NCBI GenBank assembly: GCA_914767715.1
Contig: OU612067.1
Span: 8,496,001 to 8,560,000, forward strand
DNA length: 64,000 nt
Source of the DNA: Membranipora membranacea
Lineage: Eukaryota > Bryozoa > Gymnolaemata > Cheilostomatida > Membraniporidae
Direction of reading: 5' to 3'
Numbering within the stretch: position 1 is the stretch's first letter; each line of letters starts with the position of its first letter. Both the position numbers and the translations under genes were made by a program. This document shows, one piece after another, positions 22,344-34,104 of this stretch. The notes under the pieces were generated by a model that searched no databases, was not told the origin of the DNA, and saw only the letters and a program-made list of their open reading frames with translations.

Positions 22344-24908
22344 ATGATGGCGAAAAAAGTCAGCAAGAGAGCAGACTACATTATGGAATTTGGCACAGTC
22401 ATACTGCCGCGCATCAATCTCGTACTTCTCATCGGAGCTGTTGGTGCGGGGATATATTTTACTTCCAATGCTAATTATCAACAGAAAGCTTTACAACAGG
22501 TTTGTTTTATTTGGTGATCCGGCTAATGCTGATGTGATACAGACATGCAACCCAGTTGCCAACTCTTCATATAAGCCTGATAAAGTTTTGCAACCCGGTG
22601 AGATGAGTGGGTTTGTGAGGGGACAAAGCTACGTGACCTAGTGAGAGAGAGTGGAGAGGGATTTGTAATAGGACAATGTTTGTCAACTCTTATTTACTCT
22701 TGTCAACTTCTGTTTTTTGTAATCTTTTGCGCTTGTCTCATTACTATGTTGCTAACAAGATTTTGCTAATAAGAATAATTGCTCAGCTGATTGTTTGTTG
22801 GTTTCAGCGCTTAGTAAGGACAGATGGTCATCTTGCACAGTACGAGATACTGAGGGCTAAGTTGAATGGGTCTGTTCTTACATCATCTGGTCATAAAAGG
22901 CTCGCACTTGATGAAGATGAGTTTAATGGTGAATATGATGATAAGTTTACAGTCAGCATCCATAAGAGACAAGGTAAATGTGAATAACTGTCACACGCAA
23001 TCAGTCAATATCAAATCTATTTTTCCAATTGTTGACTATATACTAAGTACTTCTTAATGGCTAATGCCTTCAAAGATGTATTCATGATCTTGCATTCAGT
23101 AGTGTCAAAAAATATCAGACTCACTTTCTTGTTCAAAGGTTTTTTGTTATGTCGTATGACAAATATAACATGTCGAAATGACTTGATTTTTATAGTTTCT
23201 TCACAGAGAAACAGAGGTCAGTCAATAGCAGGCAACAGGAGAGTAGCTGGAAGTTCTGGTGGAAATAACAGATGTGGCTGTCTTCCTGGTCGGCCTGGCC
23301 CACCCGGTCCTGTAGGAGCAAAAGGTAAAGACAAACTGACTTGACTAGCAATAAACATTGAAGGGCTGATATATCCCATAAATTCTATACTTGTTATCCA
23401 GATGAAATACTGCAGCTTTGACACTAATTGCAATGTTTGTCTTATTTATTAGGAGAAACAACCTTCAATGTAGAGTTCCATCCGGTTATCGGTGCTCCCG
23501 GAATCAAAGGACAGAAGGGGCAAAGAGGAGCTCAGGGTGTTAGAGGATTCACTGGTAAGGGAGGTCATTATGAAGGATTAACTTCATTCAGAGCACATTA
23601 TTCTGGCTAGACTAGAGTAGTAGTTACGCAATACCTACACAATATGGACAAAATTCATAGCACATCCGGTTAAAAAATAACTCATATTGTTAGAAATTGC
23701 TCCCCCAGCTGATTTATGATGTAATTGCGAGGTGAGTACTGTGCAAATCAAATAAGCTGCCAGTTTCTTATATTTTTGATTTCTGATTTTTTCAACACTA
23801 AATTATTGAACACAAAAACTTCAGGTGATATTGTACGATAGTAGTTGACTTCATTCATTTACCTTTGTTGTGACTGAGAAATTCAGCAATTCAGATTCTT
23901 TAAAGTAGAACATGGCAATTCATGGGGGTTGTACATTACATACCCAATTTTACATCATAGATGAGCAGAGGGGTCAATGACTCACTAGATCCGAATTTTT
24001 AATCTAGATGAGCTTCAAACTTTCTCACTGTAAAAGTATTGCATGACTCCTGCTTCTGTATAACTAGCTGCTTGACTGTATATTGCTGCGATTGGTCTTC
24101 GAGTAGTATTTAAAGTCCGCTTTGAAAATTTTGAAAATCATGAAATAAATTGGGGCGTTAAAATAAGCAGAAAACTGGAGATTCCAAGATATTGTTGTCC
24201 ATAGGTATGTGAAGCGAGAAAATGCCTAGAATTGCTTGAAATGAAAGGTGACCAAACCTCGATATTAATAGGGCTTCTAAGTAAGTGATTTAAAAAGAGA
24301 GGAATACTTATCCCCACCCCATATAGTTGACATAAATACATCACAGTATATTATTGAATGCAAATATTTTCCGTATTAATAACAATATGTCAATTACAGG
24401 TAGTACAGGAGTACCCGGCTCGATGGGTAACGCTGGATTGAGGGGTAATGATGGTATAAATGGTGCGAAGGGAAACAATGGATTACCTGGAGATCCAGGT
24501 TTTGCAGGATCACCAGGGATATCAGGAAGGATTGGAAACATCGGAGCTCCAGGGTTGCCAGGAAGTCAAGGAGCTAATGGAGCGGCAGGTGCACAGGGAG
24601 AACAAGGACAAGCTGGGAGTTCTGGAAGCGACGGAGAACCAGGATTGCCTGGTATCCCAGGAGTTAACGGGAATCAAGGTTTGCCTGGAGAGCCAGGCAC
24701 AGTCGGATTTCCTGGAGTGCAAGGACCTGCAGGAATAGCTGGACCTTCTGGAAGTCCCGGCTCAAGCGGGGTTCAGGGACAAGTTGGCGTACCAGGTGTG
24801 CCAGGACAGAATGGAGATAATGGAAGCCGGGGACCCACTGGGCAAGCTGGTGCAGATGGAGACTTCTCAGCACTCACAGGTCTAGGTATAGGTCCAGGTC
24901 TAGGTTAA
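22344..24908 (+). CDS. Type II membrane-anchored short collagen (copy B), five exons, 353 residues
   Basis: Exons 22344-22499, 22808-22973, 23196-23324, 23453-23554 and 24400-24908 join in one frame: the first intron is phase 0, the next three phase 1, all GT-AG. Exon 1 encodes a basic cytoplasmic tail and one hydrophobic helix (INLVLLIGAVGAGIYFT, residues 24-40) with no signal peptide, so the C-terminus faces outward. Exon 2 is a polar stalk ending in basic KRQ. Exon 3 has a Cys-x-Cys motif (RCGCLPG) and four Gly-X-Y triplets. Exon 4 has a short interruption, then seven triplets that run on into 51 more in exon 5. The tail is GDFSALTGLGIGPGLG. By its domain order it should form a trimeric cell-surface or shed collagen, with Cys-x-Cys as a likely inter-chain link. 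AATAAA at 25024 may be the polyadenylation signal. No enzyme or known collagen class can be assigned beyond this. Confidence 0.85.
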
Positions 24909-25332
24909 AAAAATGTTGGAGTGCCTACTCTTATGGAAAGATGATAGCTTTATTTATTTAACCAAAATCGATAAAAAATGCTAACCGCTAGCTTCAAATA
25001 TGAGTGATAATGTTTAGTGCAGCAATAAATTGTGTCTGACCCTTACCTAGTATAAAAGATATCAAGATCAACATCATTTTGGCTTGTTAAGGATGTTTAG
25101 TTTGGTGCTCACATGTTTGTTGACATGACATGTGAACCTATGAATAATGTTTTTTTTGTAACTGTTGATATGCTGAATTTTTCACTACATATTATGTTTT
25201 TTCCCTGGAACACATTACTATTGTTATAATTATTTTTAGCAATACACAATTAAAAATTCATCCATATATATACTCTCTCAGCTACAATTTGTATTATATA
25301 AAACATCATGCAATTGTCAAATATGTACAGAA
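24371..25332. repeat. 960-bp duplication (last collagen exon and 3' region); partner 33549-34525
   Basis: From the pyrimidine tract before exon 5 to about 425 bp past the stop, this block is nearly identical to 33549-34525, except in the last 30-60 bases of the coding sequence. The 3' part (24909-25332) is UTR and flank with no other gene. Confidence 0.9.
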
Positions 25333-28200
25333 CTGCTCCTGTCTCCATAAAAGCTTTAACTTTATTAACATTTGCACCATTTTTGATTGCGAATCATGAT
25401 CAATTCAATATACATAATCAAAACCTGATAGGAAGGCCAGAAACATTGGTAGCTTATATCAATCATAAGTCAAAGGTTTAATCGCTGGTTTTATACATGA
25501 AATTGCGCTCCACTTTTTCAAGGGAAACAATTCCTCATCCGATGTCAAAAGTTAAATTCACAATGACCCATCTTAGGTGAAATTTTATGCGTTTACACAT
25601 AGATATAAAAACAGTGTTTATATCTATGGTTATACATCATTGGCCCGGTAGCTTTGCACATAGTATATTTGCAGACATAAAGCATCCTTTTCGTTCCTTT
25701 TTTGGCCATAAACTCTATCTCTACTCCTCCCTGATATGAGGTCTGAGGAAATCCATTACACTCATTAAATCAAACACATCTAAACTTGTTTGAAGATGTT
25801 TGATTTCATTTTTATTTTCAGACCACTCCTCGTTTTCCCTATAGATAGATTAGATCTTGTGGTACACCTCTTTCATTTCAAGCATCAAACCTTCAATAAA
25901 AATAATGTAAATATGTAGGCTACCAGATGTTATTCCTGAATGGTGCCCATTATAGTGACATAAATGGTTACATTATCAGAAATTTAATCCATCACCCGGT
26001 ACCAAACAGTGCTGTCATGCTTCACAGACAAAAAATAAGCTTTTTGTCCCTTTTTGGCCCCTGCACCCATAACAGGTTTTCCACTCTCAAAAATCAACTG
26101 TTATTCTAAAAGTCATATGGCATCAGATGCCTTTGATCATATTCAGGAATCTCAGAGCAATTTGATCAAATTTTTTGTCAATAAATCAGGCTCAAATACG
26201 TCTGCCAAACTTTAAAATACACACTATAATATCAAGGAGTGATAATATCTATCACTACTCCTCCCTGTAATATGGTCTGAATAACTCAATTACACCCATT
26301 CAATCAAATACATCTAAGATTGTATGAAGATGTTTGATTTCAATTTTATTGTCGGACCAATCAGTTATATTTTATAGAAATAATGTAACTATTGCTACCA
26401 TTCGATGTTTTTCCTGTAAGATGCCAGATATATTGACATGAATGGTTAAATTATTAGATATTTGGTCCATCATCAAACCCAATTAGCCTAAGAGCAAGCC
26501 ACCACACCCTCAAATCTGCAACATGAAGATGGAGCACTAAGATTTGATATCGAATTTGTATAAGTAGTTATTGGTAGTCCAAGTTATTGCAGAAGAAATT
26601 TGACTGCTCCTGTCTCCATAAAAGCTTTAACTTTATTAACATTTGCACCATTTTTGATTGCGAATCATGATCAATTCAATGTACATAATCAAAACCTGAT
26701 AGGAAGGCCAGAAACATTTGTAGCTTATATCAATCAAAAGGTTTAATCGCTGGTTTTATACATGAAATTGCGCTCCGCTTTTTCAAGGGAAACAATTCCT
26801 CATCCGATGTCAAAAGTTAAATTCACAAAGACCCATCTTAGGTGAAATTTTATGCGTTTACACATAGATATAAAAACAGTTTTTATATCTATGGTTATAC
26901 ATCATTGGCCGGGTAGCTTTGCACATATTATATTTACAGACATAAAGCATCCTTTTCGTCCCTTTTCGTCCCTTTTCGTCCCTTTTCGTCCCTTTTTTGG
27001 CCATAAACTCTATCGCTACTCCTCCCTGTAAAATGGTCTGAGGAAATCCATTACACTCATTAAATCAAACACATCTAAACTTGTTTGAAGATGTTTGATT
27101 TCATTTTTATTTTCGGACCACTCCTCGTTTTCCCTATAGATAGATTAGATCTTGTGGTAGACCTCTTTCATTTCAAGCATCAAACCCTCAATAAAAATAA
27201 TGTAAATATGTGGTAGGAGGTAGCTCAGTTGGTTAGAGCGCCTGCCCTTTAACGCGCAAGCGTTGGAGGTCCTGGGTTCGAATCCCGCTGCGGTCTACTG
27301 ACTACTGGGCTCAATTGACGCCCCAGGTGTGCTCCGACCTGCCTGCAAACTGAGAGCAACTTGGCGCCGAATACGGCGGCCGCGCCCTTAAGGCACTGAT
27401 ATTTCTCAGTCCTCGGACGGAGACAACACTTGCAATTTTAACCCACATTATGTAGGCTACCAGATGTTATTCCTGAATGGTGCCCATTATAGTGACATAA
27501 ATGGTTACATTATCAGAAATTTTCGTTTTCCTGAAGATAGATTAGATCTTGTGGTAATTTAGAGGTATTTTATCCTTCCATGTGAAACCTGATGACTGAG
27601 CACCGGGACTTCTAATGTTATAAAATGTAGCTAAGTATACTACCAGGATGTTATTCCTGTGCCAGATGTTTTTTCTGTAAGATGCCAGATACATTGACAT
27701 AAATGGTTACATTATCGGAAATTTAATCCATCACCGGTACCAAACAGCCTAAGCGCAAGCCAACACACCTTCACATCTGCACCCTGAAGACTGAGCGCTA
27801 TGACTTGATATTGAGTTTGTAATAGCATTCCTTGCTGTTTGCTAAGAAACAGAAGATTGGGCTGCCCCTAAAGAGGGACGCAAGGTGCCCTAATCCTCAT
27901 ACTGATAATGTGATACATTCTAGAAAACTAGAATGCATCCTAGAGGTGAGGCCATAGAGGACCTCCTAATAATAAGTGTGCAGCAAGCTGCCAAAACTGA
28001 ACTGGCACTAATCGGCCATTGGCAGTGACACTTTGATCTTAGCCAATAGGTCGAGAAGCCAAATAGTGTTACTTTGCCATCCAACCGTGATCCTTCACCA
28101 AGCCAAACATGCTAACTGAGGATTTCATCAATTGTGTTATACACTTCTAGGAGATACCCTGGCGAAAGTGTATAGCATGAAGTTGAAGTTTTTGAATTCA
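25332..28200 (+). repeat. Dispersed repeat block, plus orientation (at least three partial copies)
   Basis: Copies run from tgctcctgtctccataaaag through cgctggttttatacatgaaa, the ccactcctcgttttcc segment and the taggctaccagatgttattc segment, at 25332-26010 and 26603-27530, with shorter pieces at 26168-26520 and 27530-27830. A four-fold ccttttcgtc repeat lies at 26950-26997. No transposase frame is visible. The family could be a non-autonomous transposon, but clean ends were not found. Confidence 0.8.
27213..27445 (+). mobile_element. SINE family 1, full-length copy
   Basis: A tRNA-derived head (gtaggaggtagctcagttgg, A box; gggttcgaatccc, B box) with an aacgc-gcaa-gcgtt hairpin between the boxes is followed by a body of about 150 bp and a TTTTAACCC tail. 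It interrupts the repeat copy: other copies read straight from taaatatgt into aggctaccag (for example 25912-25924). This is the best reference copy of the family in the window. The long variable-arm-like hairpin makes a class II tRNA origin possible. Confidence 0.9.
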
Positions 28201-30395
28201 TTATAAATTATAACCCCCCCCCCCCCCCCCGAAACATTTGTTGCTGATATCAATCATAATTTAAGGTTTAATCGCTAGTTTTATAGATGAGGTTGCGCCC
28301 CACTTTTTCAAGGGAAACAACTCCTTAACGAAAATGAAAGGGCAAAGGAATGCTATTACAAATTCAAAATAAAGTCATAGCGGCAGTCTTCAGGGTGCAG
28401 ATGTGAGGGTGTGGTGGCTTGCTCTTAGGCTGTTTGGTACCGGTGATGGATTAAATTTCTGATAATGTAACCATTTATGTCACTATAATGGGCACCATTC
28501 AGGAATAACATCTGGTAGCCTACATATTTACATTATTTTTGTTGAGGGTTTGATGCTTGAAATGAAAGAGGTCTACCACAAGATCTAATCTATCTATAGG
28601 GAAAACGAGGAGTGGTCCGAAAATAAAAATGAAATCAAACATCTTTTAGTTTAGATGTATTAGATTTAATTAGTGTAATTGCTTTCCTCAGACCTCATAT
28701 CAGGGAGGAGTAGAGATTAAGGTAGGTGGGAATTTTAAGGTTGTATGGTTGTATTAAATTCTGATTTATTGGGACAGAGTTAAAACAAGATGCTCTGACA
28801 TAATGGTATCTGATGCCATCAGAAGTGTGGTTAAACTTAAATAAACAGACACCTGTAACCTCCTAAAAACAAAACAAATAGCAAAGAGTTGAATCTGCTC
28901 AACTCAATCCTCTGCTGTTGCAAAGCACTAGGGGTCTTGCTATAAGAATAACAGATGACATCTGAGAGTCGAAAACCTGTGATGGGTGCAGGGACAAAAA
29001 AGAGACGGAAAGGATAGGTTGTGACTGTGAAACATGAAAGCACTTTCAGGCAATGGTGTGCTTGACAAATATCTAAATATATGTATATGCAAAGCTACCT
29101 GGCCCGTGATTAATAACGAATTCTCATTTTGTGATATTAATAGGAAACATCACATTTGAAGTACGTTGTGAATTTCCCGGTTTTGTCAAAACAACAAAAA
29201 AACTTCACCTATCATGGGTCCTCGCGAATTTACATCAATCGTTTCTAATCCACAGCATGCCCTTTCATTTCTGATGAGAAGTTGTATCCCTTGAAAGAGT
29301 GGGGCGCAACTTGCTGTATGAAACCTTTGATATAAGCTACTAATGTTGTGGACCTTCCTATCAGGCCGTAATAATGTTTATTGAACTAGCCATTATTTTT
29401 CTGTCAATAATGACACAAATATTGGTTAAAATTAAATGTTTCATGGAGATAGGAGCGGTCCAATCTTCCCTGCAAGTCTCCTAGTGTACAATATAATTGA
29501 TGAAATCCTCAGTTAGCATGTTTTGCTTGGTGAAGGATCATGGTTGGTCGGCGAAGGAATGCTATTACAAATTTTTTATCATGTCGCAGCGCTCAATCTT
29601 CAGGGTGCAGATGGGAGGGTGTGGTGGCTTACTCTTAGGCTGTTTGGGATCGGTGATGGATTAAATCTCTGATAATTTAACCATTTATGTCAATATAATG
29701 GGCACCATTCAGGAATAACATCTGCTAGCCTACATATTTACATTATTTTTATAGAGGGTTTGATGCTTGAAATGAAATACCACTAAATTACCACAAGATC
29801 TAATCTATTTTCAGAGAAAGAGAGGTGGTCTGACAATAATTATGAGATCTAACATCTTCACAAAAGTTTAGATGTATTCCATTTAATGAGTGTAATTGAG
29901 TTCTTCAGACCTCATAACGGGGAGGAGTAGTGATAGATATTAATGTGGATGTAGAGTTTATGGACAAAAAAGGGACGGAAAAGATGCTTTCTGTCTGTAA
30001 AGAATGAAAGCACTTACAGGCAATGGCGATGGACTTATTTGTAAATATATATATTCAAAAGCTACCTGGCCTGGCCTGGCCTGGCCTGGCCTGGCCTGGC
30101 CTGGCCTGGCCTGGCCTGGCCTGGCCTGGCCTGGCCTGGCCTGAGCCAAGATGGGTATTTGTGAATTTAACTTTTGACCTCGGATGAGGAATCGTTTCCC
30201 GTGAAAAAAGTGGAGTGCAACTTCATGTATAAAACCAGCGATTAAACTTTTGACTTATGGTTGATATTAGCTACAAATTTTTCCGGCCTGCCTATCAGAT
30301 TTTATAACGGATATTGAATGGTTCATGATTTGCAATCAAAAATGGTGCAAATATTGGTTCTAGTTAAAGCTTTAAGAGAGACAGGCTTATGTATG
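28200..30395 (-). repeat. Dispersed repeat block, minus orientation (partner of 25332-28200)
   Basis: The same repeat family in reverse: copies at 28240-28730 and 29580-30390, with related debris at 28830-29350. It starts with a run of about 18 C at 28213-28230. The stretch 28197-28830 is a direct duplicate of 36596-37215, including the C run. No gene. Confidence 0.8.
30065..30143. repeat. CCTGG pentanucleotide array, about 16 units
   Basis: A perfect tandem array inside the minus-orientation repeat, paralogous to the shorter array at 159-210. The repeating frames it creates are artefacts. Confidence 0.95.
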
Positions 30396-30599
30396 TATGT
30401 GTATTGTATCATTGGTGATAACATTGTTGCTTGGTTCAGCGCTGTTGTAAAAATAAAATATATTAAAAGATAAAAAGTAAAAAAAATGAAATTCTATTCT
30501 ACTTAAATGATCCGTCCAAAAAAGATACAGAACTTCCTCAGGTTTGTTCTGTGTTTCGGTTTCGGTCTAAAATCATAGGTGGATTGTTTAGATGAATCA

Positions 30600-31060
30600 T
30601 CCGAGGGCATTTTGTTTTAAGTCGCGATTCATAAAATTCATTCATTGCTTTGCATCAGTTTTCCACCACTTACTTTGAAGGCGATATGGACCTGAAAATT
30701 TAGAACTTTAAGATCGTCAGCTGTTGGGTGTTTGAAGGTGACTGCCAGATTGAAGAGGATGAAGCTCTCAATGAACGCCTTGCATGCTAGCGTGATTGTC
30801 TTAGGGCTGTCACCTAGTTTTGATGGTCTCTTCATATATAGACGTTTGCTGATTTTACCTGTCACTAAATTTGTATTTTCTGAGTATGTAAGTTTGGAGG
30901 TGACTATGTCGCTAAGGTATTTGTATTTCTCGACTTGTTCGATGTTATTCTGTTTGATGGTGAGTTGGTCAGGATTGGGTTGGTGCCGCTGATTTGTAAA
31001 GAGCAGTTCTTCGGTTTTGCTAGAGTTGAGTTGAGTCGAGTTTATTTGTACATTCATAAT
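30600..31060 (-). mobile_element. LINE fragment (family A), better-preserved copy
   Basis: A 139-residue minus-strand frame carries NSSKTEELLFTNQRHQPNPD, VEKYKYL, TSKLTYSENTNLVTGKI and FNLAVTFKHPTADDLKVLNF. This is the post-catalytic part of a non-LTR reverse transcriptase. It is the duplicate of 1840-2275, with fewer breaks. Confidence 0.85.
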
Positions 31061-31119
31061 TATCTTTTGAAGTGGGGCAGCATCAATGATAGTACTTGAA
31101 TGTTTACACTAAAAATTAT

Positions 31120-31139
31120 GTCCAGAGTTATAGTAATTC

Positions 31140-31189
<50 letters not shown>

Positions 31190-31570
31190 TTGCTGTCCGT
31201 CTAAGTAGACGATGACTGCACCGAGGTGCGACATAGGAAGAGGTTTATAGTGACGACTAGGTTTCCGAGTCGTTAGTGCCACTTTTCAACCACTGACAGC
31301 TTTTAACCCAGCGTTAAGCATAGCGCTACAAGGCCGGAGCTGCAGTGGTTGATGACAGCATCATCCTGTATAGAGCTATTCCATGCAGGAGGGATCTTTA
31401 ATCTGCATGCACGATGGTGTTGTACATACAGAAGACCTCCATTATTTATAGACCTGATCCGAAGGGACTGTGTGATCAGTCAAAGTCGAAACGACTTTTG
31501 GTCCCGGACGGGGTTTGAACCCACAACCAGCTGGTCAAGTGGCAGACACGCTGACCACTGCATGCGCCAA
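31120..31570 (-). mobile_element. SINE family 2, second copy, with (ATT)n tail
   Basis: Near-identical to 2340-2805. The (TAA)n run at 31143-31187 (plus strand) is its 3' tail, and the tRNA-like B box is at 31503-31516. It sits between LINE fragments A and B exactly as in the 2-3 kb block, so it predates that duplication. Confidence 0.8.
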
Positions 31571-31779
31571 ACTGACTGTAATTCATGTAAAAAGTAAAAA
31601 AACTGTTATTTCTTATCTCTGTCCTTGCTTTCTTGGGCCTGAAAACAGTATGGCATCTTGAGGATCTCCTGGAATTATTAAAAAAGATCCTGTCATGTAG
31701 CGGATATGCACAGCTGTTGGTCACCTTACTAAAATGCGTGGTAGATTGACGTATAATAGTCATCGAGTGAAATCATATC

Positions 31780-32515
31780 AAGTATATCCAGCCTGTCACA
31801 ATATTGCACATGAGGGAAAATAATTTGGGTGGCAGTGTCTTGAGCATGCTCTACCTTCGATTTGGTAGTGTCTGATAAAAATTGATAAGAAACTGGCGCA
31901 CCATAACAGAGAACTGATCTAATATTTAGCCAGTTGAGGACATTCCCAATTTTTTTAGTTGTCTCGTTGAAAATAACTTAGAGTTGCAGCTTTTGATTAT
32001 AGTATTGACATGTGGAATAAAAGTCAGGTGGTCATCAATGTAGATGCCTAAAAACTTCATCACCTGAGAGGGATTGATGCTACTATTTTCATAAAATACT
32101 GGATTTCGATGTTCTTGTAAATAATTCAAAGAAAATTCATAATGACAGTCTTGTCAGCATTTAGGAGCATGTGATTGTTTGCTGACCATAGAGCGGTCTG
32201 TTGAATGCCTGGCACAATTGATTGATTGATTGACTATCAGGGTCGCTAACTCTTAAATAATAAGTGCTATCATCTGCAAACTTGTCAGGTTTGAACTCGG
32301 GAACTAGGCAATCGTTAATGTATATAAGCCACAATATTGCCCCGAGTTTTGTGCCCTGTGGAGCTCCAACATTGATGTCAATGTATTCGGAAGTGAAGCT
32401 GTTGAATTCCACACACTGCTTGCGTCTTTTCAGATAGTTTGCGATGAGTCTGATAATCTGAGGGTGGAAGTTGTGGTTGTTCATATTCTGCATTACTATT
32501 GATGGTTGGTGATTA
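31780..32515 (-). mobile_element. LINE fragment (family B)
   Basis: Reading down the minus strand: IIRLIANYLKRRKQCVEF, then YIDINVGAPQGTKLGAILWL and DKFADDSTYYLRV (catalytic F-A-D-D), then a frameshift and the thumb VMKFLGIYIDDHLTFIPHVN. It lacks the endonuclease and the N-terminal part. The F-A-D-D-S-T form and GAPQGTKLGP motif distinguish it from families A, C and D. Confidence 0.85.
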
Positions 32516-32519
32516 GATA

Positions 32520-33100
32520 GTTTGGATGTTTGATGTTATTCTGTTTGATGGTGAGTTGGTCAGGAGTGGGTTGGTGCCGCTGGGGTTAATGTGGGTTAAA
32601 ATCGCAAGTGTTGTCTCCGTCCGACGACTGAGAAATATCAGTGCCTTAAGGGCGCGGCCGCCGTATTCGGCGCCAAGTTGCTCTCAGTTTGCAGGCAGGT
32701 CGGAGCACACCTGGGGCGTCAATTGAGCCCAGTAGTCAGTAGACCGCAGCGGGATTCGAACCCAGGACCTCCAACGCTTGCGCGTTAAAGGGCAGGCGCT
32801 CTAACCAACTGAGCTACCTCCTACTCCTTTTGTCTTACTGATTTGTAAAGAACAGTTCTTCGGTTTTGCTAGAGTTGAGTTGAGTTAGATTAGATAGTCT
32901 GGATCACACCAGGAGGCGATGTTGTTGACCTCATCATGTATTGCGGAGTGTTCCCCTCAATTTATATGTTTTAGTTTGATAGTACCGTCAGCGTATTTAA
33001 TATAGAGAATTTTTTGTGATGTATTCATTCTCTCAACATACAAGGGAAAACAGAATTTGGGAGAGCACGCAGCCCTGTGGCGAGCCCGCTGATGTTACTC
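32520..33100 (-). mobile_element. LINE fragment (family A), split by a SINE
   Basis: The minus strand encodes GSPQGCVLSQILFSLYVERM and KYADGTIKLKHI with a stop soon after, then, beyond the SINE at 32592-32827, the NSSKTEELLF region. The catalytic Asp pair reads A-D-G, a mutation. The unsplit duplicate is at 37555-37870. Confidence 0.8.
32592..32827 (-). mobile_element. SINE family 1, full-length copy inserted in a LINE fragment
   Basis: The reverse complement of 27213-27445, with the same head, hairpin, body and TTTTAACCCACAT tail. The paralogous block at 37595-37615 reads directly from gccgctg to atttgtaaag without it, an empty site. The insertion occupies about 32582-32838 including short flanking extra bases. 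Confidence 0.9.
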
Positions 33101-33548
33101 AAATTTTTTGTCAATAAATCAGGCTCAAATACGTCTGCCAAACTTTAAAATACACACTATAATATCAAGGAGTGATAATATCTATCACTACTCCTCCCTG
33201 TAATATGGTCTAAATAACTCAATTACACCCATTCAATCAAATACATCTAAGATTGTATGAAGATGTTTGATTTCAATTTTATTGTCGGACCAATCAGTTA
33301 TATTTTATAGAAATAATGTAACTATTGCTACCATATTTACAGACATAAAGCATCCTTTTCGTCCCTTTTTTTGCCATAAACTCTATCGCTACTTCTCCCT
33401 GTAAAATGGTCTGAGGAAATCCATTACACTCATTAAATCAAACACATCTAAACTTGTTTGAAGATGTTTGATTTCATTTTTATTTTCAGACCACTCCTCG
33501 TTTTCCTGAAGATAGATTAGATCTTGTGGTAATTTAGAGGTATTTTAT
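33100..33548 (+). repeat. Dispersed repeat pieces, plus orientation
   Basis: Positions 33100-33345 duplicate 26168-26410, and 33345-33548 matches the central part of the same repeat (compare 26930-27150 and 27520-27560). No gene. Confidence 0.8.
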
Positions 33549-33577
33549 CCGTATTAATAACAATATGTCAATTACAG

Positions 33578-34104
33578 GTAGTACAGGAGTACCCGGCTCG
33601 ATAGGTAACGCTGGATTGAGGGGTAATGATGGTATAAATGGTGCGAAGGGAAACAATGGATTACCTGGAGATCCAGGTTTTGCAGGATCACCAGGGATAT
33701 CAGGAAGGATTGGAAACATCGGAGCTCCAGGGTTGCCAGGAAGTCAAGGAGCTAATGGAGCGGCAGGTGCACAAGGAGAACAAGGACAAGCTGGGAGTTC
33801 TGGAAGCGACGGAGAACCAGGATTGCCTGGTATCCCAGGAGTTAACGGGAATCAAGGTTTGCCTGGAGAGCCAGGCACAGTCGGATTTCCTGGAGTGCAA
33901 GGACCTGCAGGAATAGCTGGACCTTCTGGAAGCCCCGGCTCAAGCGGGGTTCAGGGACAAGTTGGCGTACCAGGTGTGCCAGGACAGAATGGAGATAATG
34001 GAAGCCAGGGACCCACTGGGCAAACTGGTGCAGATGGAGACTTCACAGAACTCACAGCTGCAGTACCAGCAGCTGGTGTTCTTTTAGCCGGTCTAATCCG
34101 TTAA
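33578..34104 (+). pseudogene. Orphan last exon of membrane collagen (copy D)
   Basis: A single open exon with its acceptor (attacag) intact. It is 51 Gly-X-Y triplets long and almost identical to exon 5 of collagen B. The tail is different: after GADGDF it reads TELTAAVPAAGVLLAGLIR, hydrophobic and ending in Arg. The four upstream exons are absent; the left flank is dispersed repeat from 33548. Unless spliced from a distant promoter it cannot encode a whole protein. The frame is still fully open, so the copy is recent or kept. Confidence 0.8.

Noticed and set aside
27213-27290. Functional tRNA gene
   Set aside because: The A and B boxes are good, but the anticodon arm does not fold, the acceptor ends do not pair, and the same head occurs in four SINE copies with a shared body.
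29958-30149. Tandem ARPGQ peptide repeat on the minus strand
   Set aside because: It is the CCTGG array read as protein; no start context or neighbours support a gene.
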